Shown piece by piece: positions 58,001 through 64,000 of a stretch of DNA of 64,000 bases (positions are counted from its first letter, which is position 1; each line of letters begins with the position of its first letter). A model generated the notes under the pieces. It was not told the DNA's origin. It saw nothing but the letters and a program-made list of their open reading frames with translations, and made no database searches. The DNA comes from Flavobacteriales bacterium (GTDB lineage: Bacteria; Bacteroidota; Bacteroidia; Flavobacteriales_D; Sanyastnellaceae), in assembly GCA_016722445.1 (NCBI GenBank), contig JADKIZ010000008.1:1-64000 (forward strand). Reading direction: 5' to 3'. The position numbers and the translations under genes were made by a program.

Positions 58001-58523
58001 GCGCCTCCGCGTATGGGCGGCTGCACCATTCGGCCCTTGCCCGCGACCTGTGCCAGGCCTGCCCCAGCTGTGAGGCCTGTGCCTGTGCCCTAGCTCCAGC
58101 CTGTGGGCCCAGACCAGCACCGCTCTGGCTCGCGCTCTCGCCCTAGGCTCTAGCCAGTGCCTGTGCCTAGGTCTCGCACTGGCACTCCGGCCTGGCCCTA
58201 GCCCCAGCTCTCGTCCGCGTCCTAGGGTCACACTCCCGGCCCGCGCCCTTCTGGCCCCTGCCTGCGCCCTAGGTCTCACTCTCACTCTCGCTATTCGATG
58301 TATTTCTTTACTTTGGGCTAGGCTGATTTTTCAGGTTTGGTAGTTGTTTTAGCGTTGTCACCTTGACTACCTTTTTACATAGGTATTTTTTGTTGTTTTG
58401 TTTTTTGCCTTGGAGATGGGTTTATCATTTTTTTTGAACCAGTTTATCTTATTGACGCATGATGCGGTATGAAGTATACTTCTTTCATTGGCATGTGCGA
58501 TCTAAATATATGTCCTTAATTTT
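58001..58523. other. GC-rich decayed repeat flank and gene-free spacer
   Basis: 58001-58290 is GC-rich, irregular text with scraps of the repeat (tgtgaggcctgtgcctgtgcc) and ccctagg motifs; beyond that composition returns to normal. I see no gene. Confidence 0.5.
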
Positions 58524-59508
58524 TTAAGGATTGCTTCCCGTTTGGTTTTCAGGACATATAGCAGATAGCAAATTGAATTGTTCGGCAAGTTCTGATTCAG
58601 TAAGTGGTGCATATCCCAGAATTTTGGAATAATCTCTTACATTTTCAAGATAAAAGCGCAAATAGTAACAGTATGCTGGATTGAGAAGTGCTTTCTTATT
58701 GATGTATAGATATAGAGGTCGTGCAAAAGGATGATAATGGTTTTGTTCTATCGATTCAACGTTGGGCATCACTGGTCCTGAGCCATTGTAATCATCCGCG
58801 TCATCGATGGCCACCGGATGTACAAACTGGAGTGTTGGAATGCAAGAAAGGCATCGCAAAGTATCCGATAGCCATCGAATCTCTTGATACTCCTGAGACA
58901 ACGTCATTATGATCTTCGCTTGTTTCACCCTCTTGAGCGAAGTTGTGATTTTCACCAAAGACAGTGTTGAGAAATACATCTTGCGTACCACTCAATTTAC
59001 CAGGACTGTAGTATTTAATCTTTGCCTTTGGCCAACTTGGGTCAATATCGGACCATAGTCGCTCAATGCCATTGACTGGTTTAGTCCAAATTTTCTTGAG
59101 CTGTTCGGTGGTCAATGAAGCGCACCAGTAATTAGAGGCATGCACGGCTATTACAATGGCATCATATCCAATTTTCAATGCCAAAAGTTCTACGCCATTA
59201 CTTGCACAGGTTGCACTTTCTTCGGGTTTAATTTCTCTAGAGGCATTGTTGATGTCCAAACGTCCCTGACACAATTTCATAAAACCATTGCTTGTTCCAG
59301 AAAGTGAAAGACTGATTTTGACTTCAGGATGCAATTGACTGTAAATATTTGAAATTTCTTGAGCAATGGGGAAAATACTCGAACTGCCATCAATCTCAAT
59401 GAATGGTTGATATTTGGTTTCGCTCTTAAAATCACCTGTTGATGCGTTATCACAAGCAAGAAGAACGAGTGCAATAAAAATTAGTAGTATGCACGAATAT
59501 TTTTTCAT
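58524..59508 (-). CDS. PstS-like phosphate-binding lipoprotein, frame-broken
   Basis: Substrate-binding protein of a phosphate-type ABC importer. Lipobox LALVLLAC-like (IFIALVLLAC), then IDGSSSIFPIAQEIS, SLSGTSNGFMKLCQGRLDINNASR (phosphate-loop-like TSNG), WCASLTTEQLKKIWTKP and SGTQDVF, all PstS features. The frame breaks near 58830: MAIGYFAMPFLHSNT carries on as LQFVHPVAIDD...PLYLYINKKALLNPAYCYYL. About 327 aa joined. No pst permease genes are adjacent, so it may serve as a stand-alone binding protein. Confidence 0.75.
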
Positions 59509-59634
59509 ATCTATGAAAATTGATACGTGCGAAAGGTTTAGTTTTTACTTTAACTACCGTGTTAAGCAATCATTATTGATTTTCTTTATGCTGAGGAAGA
59601 TTGTGGCGCAGATGGAGAATCAAAGATCCTGCAT

Positions 59635-60063
59635 TCACTCGTTATGCGGCCTTCTGATCGGCTCAACAAATTTCCTGTCATCTGTAACCCATTGCGGCGT
59701 TTGAATGGAAAGTACATGTAAAGGTATGCTTGCAGTGACGGCATGCACTACACCGCGCGGCACAGTGATATAATCACCCGCTTTCACTTTGAAATGTTTG
59801 TCCTGATATTCCATTTCACCTTCTCCTTCGATCACATAGATGCATTCAGTGTGTGAACTATGAAAATGATGTTTCACTCCGGCTTTGATCCAGATATGAA
59901 AAGTGGTACAAAGACTATCATCAGCGATTTTCTGTATGTCAATGTTTTCCCATTCCGGACCAGGTTTCATGGCAGGAACATTATCTACTTTTTGTGCGTT
60001 TAGTAGATTCATAAAAGAGCACAATGAAAAAATGATACTAACTAACCTTGTCGATGTTTTCAT
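59635..60063 (-). CDS. exported cupin-domain protein
   Basis: A 142-residue protein with a signal peptide (LVSIIFSLCSFMNLLNAQ) and one cupin barrel: motif 1 KHHFHSSHTECIYVIEGEGEM with two metal His and Glu, motif 2 GDYITVPRGVVHAV with the last metal His. Small cupins bind a metal and can act as isomerases, dioxygenases or sensors; which applies here is unknown. It starts at an ATG right at 60063. A palindromic element lies directly upstream. Confidence 0.8.
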   Translation of the reverse strand: MKTSTRLVSIIFSLCSFMNLLNAQKVDNVPAMKPGPEWENIDIQKIADDSLCTTFHIWIKAGVKHHFHSSHTECIYVIEGEGEMEYQDKHFKVKAGDYITVPRGVVHAVTASIPLHVLSIQTPQWVTDDRKFVEPIRRPHNE

Positions 60064-60096
60064 ATTTCAAAATTAGTTGAACTGAATACAACTTCA

Positions 60097-60286
60097 GATT
60101 AAACCAGATCATGCAGTCGATTTCGTCAATGAGATTCAAACACCAAAGAATACGAGCGCTCGCGCAAGTTTCGGGCGCACAAACATGGTCACTCCCATGG
60201 TGAGCACCCGAAACGAGCAAGTGCGAGTATTCAAAGGTGTTTTGGATCGGAATAGAAATTCGACTGCATGATTTGGGATTAAACCA
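60097..60286. mobile_element. palindromic MITE-like element with 10-bp direct repeats
   Basis: GATTAAACCA occurs at 60097-60106 and 60277-60286, like a target-site duplication. The 170 bp between is one long imperfect palindrome: ends ATCATGCAGTCGA (60108-60120) and TCGACTGCATGAT (60260-60272), internal arms such as GAATACGAGCG / TGCGAGTATTC and GTTTCGGGCGC / GCACCCGAAAC, and a centre CATGG-TCACTC-CCATG. It encodes no protein. Confidence 0.65.
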
Positions 60287-60335
60287 AGCGTGCGATTTGT
60301 TGTCATAACTTTACAACACCATAAGCTTATCTAGG

Positions 60336-62234
60336 ATGACCCGATTTTTACTGTTAGTTCTGTTCTTTTATTCCATGCGTGCTTCGGCAGTGTTGGATTG
60401 GACCGAAGTTCAAATTCCCATGTCAGACGGCCAGTCGCTTGCCGCAGATTATTATTTGCCCGAGGACTGGACTTCAGGACCTGTCATTCTAATACAAACA
60501 CCCTACAACAAAAATCTCGTTCACTTAGTTGGTCTTCCACTTGGTGTTGGTTATGCTCAAGAGACAAGTCCTTATGCCTTCGTGATTCTCGACTGGCGTG
60601 GAAGATTTGGATCAATCGATGCTGCCTATGTGGGTTCACCTACAACAGGGGAAGATGGATTTGATGCTGTAGAGTGGGTCGCTTCTCAAACGTGGTGCGA
60701 TGGCAATATTGGAACTTGGGGACCTTCGGCATTGGGGCGTGTTCAATACGAAACTGCGCGACAACATCCACCGCATCTCAAATGCATCGCCCCGCTCGTC
60801 GCTGCACCTACCTATTCGTATGAAGAATATTATTTCGGAGGAAGTTCGCGCACAGAATACATTGAGCAATTGGACAATTTGGGTTTTGGTATGTCCACTG
60901 GAATCTACGCGCATCCTTATGATGACTTCTCTTGGATGACAGTGGAACAATATTATGATTACATGGATGAAATCGACATTCCGGTGCTGATGATTGCCGG
61001 ATGGTACGACCACAACATCGATCTTATGTTGCCTTCATTCACACAATTGCAAATGGAATCTGCGGCAAGTGTTCAGGAGGAACATAGATTACTCGTTGGA
61101 CCTTGGGCTCATGGTGGCAATGGAACGGCAAGCGTGGGATCAGCTACGCAAGGTCAACTTTCTTATCCGGAAGCGGAAAACATGAACACGGAATCTGTCC
61201 TCCAGTTTTTCGACTATTACCTCAAGGGTATTCAAAATGGCTGGCTGGATTCTCCCGTGGTGAAATATTTTCAGATGGGAGAAAACGAATGGTTGAGTGA
61301 TGATGCATGGCCGCCTTTTTCAGATGATAACGTATCTCTTTATTTCAAAATCAATGGCGAATTGTCTGCAGAAATACCCGCGACAACCGATGTTTTGGAT
61401 CTGATTTACGATCCGGAAGATCCTTCGCCAACGGTGGGCGGACCTACATTGAGAAATGACCTGGAACAAGGTCCGTACGATCAGGCTCCATCGGTGGAAA
61501 GTCGAAATGATATTTTGAGTTTCACCACAGCACCACTTTCTGCACCGGTTCAACTGAAAGGTCAAGCGCATGTGCAAGTAACCATGAGAACTGATGTAGC
61601 AGATACCGACCTTGCCGTTCGACTTTGTGATGTTTATCCCGATGGCAGATCTATGTTGGTGTGCGATGGTATTTTCCGATTGAGATTCATGAATGGATTT
61701 CAAGAAACAGATGAAATAGCGCTTGTTCCCGGACAGGATTATGTCGTGGGTATTGACTTACCCAACACGGCCATCACATTTTTGGCAGGACACCAAATTC
61801 GCGTTGACATCACAGGAAGCAACTATCCCAGATTCAACCGAAACATGAATACAGGCGGTGATATGTACCCTGATGGCAATGGCGATACCCTTGTTTCACC
61901 ATTGGTGGCGCATGATGAAATTGTCCTCAGCACATCTTCGACCAACGGTTCATTCATCACTTTGCCCATCACGGGTTCATTCCCTGAATCCATTTCAGAA
62001 ATGGCGTCTGTTCAGCTTGAAGTTTTCCCGAATCCGGCAAAGGACCAGATCAGGGTTCAATTCACGGGTGATTTTTCAAATGAAATGATCCGTATTTCGG
62101 ATTTACAGGGAAAAATCATCTGCGATAAAACCGTGAACGCTAAAATGACTGCCATCGACGTGCGCCAATGGCCAGCAGGTCAGTATTTGCTGAGCACCCG
62201 AAAGTCGGGCTCTATCAGGTTTACAGTAGAGTAG
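60336..62234 (+). CDS. CocE/NonD (S15-type) hydrolase with T9SS type A tail
   Basis: A 632-residue secreted serine hydrolase. Signal peptide (FLLLVLFFYSMRASA), then the alpha/beta hydrolase of the X-Pro dipeptidyl-peptidase/CocE group: MSDGQSLAADYYLP, FVILDWRGRFGS, EWVASQTWCDGNIGTWGPSALG (nucleophile Ser in GPSALG), IAGWYDHNID (acid Asp) and VGPWAHGGNG (His). The C-terminal jelly-roll domain includes TDLAVRLCDVYPDGRSMLV. The last 75 residues form a sorting domain (LEVFPNPAKDQIRVQF, DVRQWPAGQYLLSTR). It probably hydrolyses amide or ester bonds outside the cell; substrate unknown. Intact. Confidence 0.88.
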   Translation: MTRFLLLVLFFYSMRASAVLDWTEVQIPMSDGQSLAADYYLPEDWTSGPVILIQTPYNKNLVHLVGLPLGVGYAQETSPYAFVILDWRGRFGSIDAAYVGSPTTGEDGFDAVEWVASQTWCDGNIGTWGPSALGRVQYETARQHPPHLKCIAPLVAAPTYSYEEYYFGGSSRTEYIEQLDNLGFGMSTGIYAHPYDDFSWMTVEQYYDYMDEIDIPVLMIAGWYDHNIDLMLPSFTQLQMESAASVQEEHRLLVGPWAHGGNGTASVGSATQGQLSYPEAENMNTESVLQFFDYYLKGIQNGWLDSPVVKYFQMGENEWLSDDAWPPFSDDNVSLYFKINGELSAEIPATTDVLDLIYDPEDPSPTVGGPTLRNDLEQGPYDQAPSVESRNDILSFTTAPLSAPVQLKGQAHVQVTMRTDVADTDLAVRLCDVYPDGRSMLVCDGIFRLRFMNGFQETDEIALVPGQDYVVGIDLPNTAITFLAGHQIRVDITGSNYPRFNRNMNTGGDMYPDGNGDTLVSPLVAHDEIVLSTSSTNGSFITLPITGSFPESISEMASVQLEVFPNPAKDQIRVQFTGDFSNEMIRISDLQGKIICDKTVNAKMTAIDVRQWPAGQYLLSTRKSGSIRFTVE

Positions 62235-62297
62235 AAGAGTTCAGGGCCGAATTTGCCCTTCGAAACACTATCTTCGCGGCCGCAAATTTTTGAAGAT

Positions 62298-63398
62298 ATG
62301 GCTTTAAAGTGTGGTATTGTCGGTCTGCCGAATGTGGGGAAATCAACCCTGTTCAACTGTCTTTCCAATGCGAAAGCACAGGCAGCTAATTTTCCTTTCT
62401 GTACAATTGAACCGAATGTCGGAACCATCACCGTTCCCGATGATCGACTCACTGCACTGTCTGAAATTGTCAATCCAGAGCGGATTGTGCCAACTACAAT
62501 CGAAATCGTCGACATTGCTGGTTTGGTAAAAGGAGCCAGTAAAGGTGAGGGTTTGGGAAATAAATTCCTGGCCAATATCCGTGAAACCGATGCCATCATC
62601 CACGTGCTTCGTTGTTTCGATGATCCAAATGTTGTCCATGTTGACGGCAATGTTGATCCAGTTCGTGACAAGGAAATCATCGATATCGAGTTACAACTGA
62701 AAGACCTCGAGACCATCGAAGGTCGTGTTGCGAAAGTGCAACGTGCAGCGAAAGCTGGCGATAAAGATGCAAAACGCGATTTCGATTTGCTCATGCGCAT
62801 CAAAGAGGCATTGGAACAGGGCAAAAGCGCAAGAACTGTCATTCCTGCGAATGAAGATGAAGAAAAGCTCATTCAAGAGTTCCAATTGTTGACCAGCAAA
62901 CCAGTATTATACGTTTGTAACGTGGAAGAATCTTCCGTGGTAAATGGCAATGCACATGTGGTTCGTGTTCGAGAAGCTGTGAAAGATGAACGCGCTGAGA
63001 TCATTGTACTTGGAGCGGCCATTGAAGCTGATATCGCCTCTCTTGAAACTTTCGAGGAGCGTCAAATGTTTCTTCAAGACCTCGGACTCGAGGAACCAGG
63101 TGTTTCAAAATTGATTCGTGCTGCCTATCATCTGCTTAATCTTCAAACCTACTTTACAGCTGGTGTGAAAGAAGTGAGAGCCTGGACCATCCACAAGGGT
63201 GATACCGCCCCACAAGCTGCCGGTGTCATTCACTCTGATTTTGAAAAAGGTTTCATCCGCGCGGAAGTCATCAAATACAAAGACTTTCTCCAATATAAAT
63301 CAGAAGCGGCTGTTCGTGATGCCGGTAAATTGGGCGTTGAAGGAAAGGAATACATCGTGGAAGATGGTGATGTGATGCATTTCAGATTCAATGTCTGA
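62298..63398 (+). CDS. ychF: redox/ribosome-associated ATPase YchF (Obg family)
   Basis: Universally conserved OBG-family P-loop protein that prefers ATP. About 366 aa: P-loop GLPNVGKSTLFNCLS, switch FPFCTIEPNVG, DIAGLVKGASKGEGLGNKFL, a coiled-coil insertion (residues about 130-200), the base-specifying region YVCNVEESS in place of the GTPase NKxD, and a C-terminal TGS domain (AWTIHKGDTAPQAAGVIHSDFEKGFIRAEV). The ATG at 62298 (MALKCGIVGLPN) is the usual family start; the longer frame from 62253 is not needed. Intact. Confidence 0.95.
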   Translation: MALKCGIVGLPNVGKSTLFNCLSNAKAQAANFPFCTIEPNVGTITVPDDRLTALSEIVNPERIVPTTIEIVDIAGLVKGASKGEGLGNKFLANIRETDAIIHVLRCFDDPNVVHVDGNVDPVRDKEIIDIELQLKDLETIEGRVAKVQRAAKAGDKDAKRDFDLLMRIKEALEQGKSARTVIPANEDEEKLIQEFQLLTSKPVLYVCNVEESSVVNGNAHVVRVREAVKDERAEIIVLGAAIEADIASLETFEERQMFLQDLGLEEPGVSKLIRAAYHLLNLQTYFTAGVKEVRAWTIHKGDTAPQAAGVIHSDFEKGFIRAEVIKYKDFLQYKSEAAVRDAGKLGVEGKEYIVEDGDVMHFRFNV

Positions 63399-63668
63399 TC
63401 GATTTTTCCCAATTCCCTTCTCATCACTTTTGGTCTTAAATGGCTGCATAGATTAAGTCTGTGAGGATAAATTCTGCGAGCAATTTCAATCGTCTGTTAT
63501 TTTATTATCAGAAGAGACTTTTTGCTGTAAGGGTTATCTGTCCTAGGATCTCGTTCTTCTGACTTTCATCAATTCATGTCCACTCCGATTGTTTAGATGA
63601 GGTATAACAATGTGTTGATGCACTGGTTTCAGGGTTTTAGATTTTCAGGAGAATCTGCGTTTCCCACT
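63399..63668. other. gene-free intergenic region
   Basis: Between ychF and the promoter of the next gene. I see no gene or repeat. Confidence 0.5.
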
Positions 63669-63698
63669 TTTCAAAAGTCCTTTCAGGTAGTACATTTG
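63669..63698 (+). promoter_or_regulatory. promoter of the GAPDH gene
   Basis: TACATTTG at 63691-63698 is a perfect TAnnTTTG -7 box, with TTTC at 63669-63672 (18-bp spacer) as an imperfect -33. Predicted leader about 65 nt; the A-rich tract just before the ATG is typical of Bacteroidota translation starts. Confidence 0.55.
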
Positions 63699-63769
63699 CA
63701 GCGTTTTACGGACAATGAATTCCGTAGAACAATTCATCCAGTTTTCTAACATTTTAAATCAAAAAAAAC

Positions 63770-64000
63770 ATGTCCCAAAATGTTCTGACTCCGGACACTT
63801 ACAGCAATGAACTGCAGGTGTATGTGAATCAAGAGAAAGCCGCTGTGGATCTGCTCAACAGCGTTGGCAAACTGCTTTTCGATAAAAGCATCGAGCTAGT
63901 ACTATTCCGCAACCACATGGTGGATATCAGCGCCACTGAAATCATGCGTCTGCACAAGTATGCAGCCGAAGTGGTTGGTAAAGCAATCAGCATTTTTGAC
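63770..64000 (+). CDS. gap: glyceraldehyde-3-phosphate dehydrogenase, N-terminal part (cut by window end)
   Basis: The first 77 codons of a protein that begins MSQNVLTPDTYSNELQVYVN and continues QEKAAVDLLNSVGKLLFDKS, SIELVLFRNHMVDISATEIM, VVGKAISIFD. This is the N-terminal extension of the about 480-residue GAPDH found in Bacteroidota, which precedes the NAD-binding domain. The catalytic part lies outside the window, so the call rests on the extension alone. The enzyme would work in glycolysis or gluconeogenesis. Confidence 0.6.
   Translation, partial: MSQNVLTPDTYSNELQVYVNQEKAAVDLLNSVGKLLFDKSIELVLFRNHMVDISATEIMRLHKYAAEVVGKAISIFD

Noticed and set aside
57974..58285. Arg/Ala-rich minus-strand open frame of 103 codons
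   Set aside because: Lies in the GC-rich flank of the minisatellite; composition follows the DNA bias and no protein feature is visible.

Overview
The window looks like a Bacteroidota chromosome, probably from the Flavobacteriales/Chitinophagales side. The evidence is a PorT subunit of the type IX secretion system (T9SS), large secreted proteins ending in either the type A T9SS sorting domain or the CHU_C (type B) gliding-motility C-terminal domain, a Rho factor with a long Asn/Gln/Pro-rich insertion, a GAPDH with the Bacteroidota-type N-terminal extension, and TAnnTTTG-type -7 promoter boxes. No taxonomic search was run. Many genes carry single-base frame breaks, so several entries below are one gene read in two or more frames.

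Layout. 0-12 kb: a broken secreted repeat protein, an M1 aminopeptidase, a small sugar/esterase cluster (GT4 glycosyltransferase, esterase lipoprotein, GT87 mannosyltransferase-like protein), two exported proteins and biotin carboxylase. 12-23 kb: a housekeeping block (pruA, rho, porT, a CapD-type sugar dehydratase/epimerase, uvrB, rpe), ending in a tandem triplication of the rpe 3' end. 23-37 kb: exported beta-barrel and beta-propeller proteins, then a 10.6 kb adhesin-like gene built of about 77-residue Cys-rich modules, part of it in a 1155-nt higher-order repeat. 37-45.5 kb: purB, an MsbA-like ABC exporter, a lamin-tail/PKD/CHU_C protein, a 0.9 kb gene-free stretch with a 209-bp duplication, and ettA.

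45.5-58.5 kb is an accessory island. It opens with two integron-like gene cassettes bounded by perfectly complementary 10-bp GTTAGC core sites. Next comes the most interesting locus: a WYL-domain regulator divergent from a structured RNA region, then a slipin (SPFH) protein and the RNA ligase RtcB. The RNA region holds a circularly permuted tRNA-like module (T-arm and 3' acceptor strand come before the 5' acceptor strand and D-arm, so the acceptor stem is closed by a loop). It also holds hairpins copying tRNA anticodon arms (Tyr GUA with a perfect 8-bp stem and canonical loop; Leu CAA and Gln CUG less exact) and a 3' domain closed by a 13-bp stem before a U-run. I read it as an RNA-repair/tRNA-damage-sensing locus; that function is inferred. 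The island continues with an acyltransferase in a decayed cassette setting, a REP-type (RAYT) transposase, and a GC-rich minisatellite of about 44 16-bp units.

58.5-64 kb: a PstS-like binding protein, a cupin protein, a 170-bp palindromic MITE-like element flanked by a 10-bp direct repeat, a secreted CocE/S15-family hydrolase with a T9SS tail, ychF, and the start of a GAPDH gene cut by the window end.
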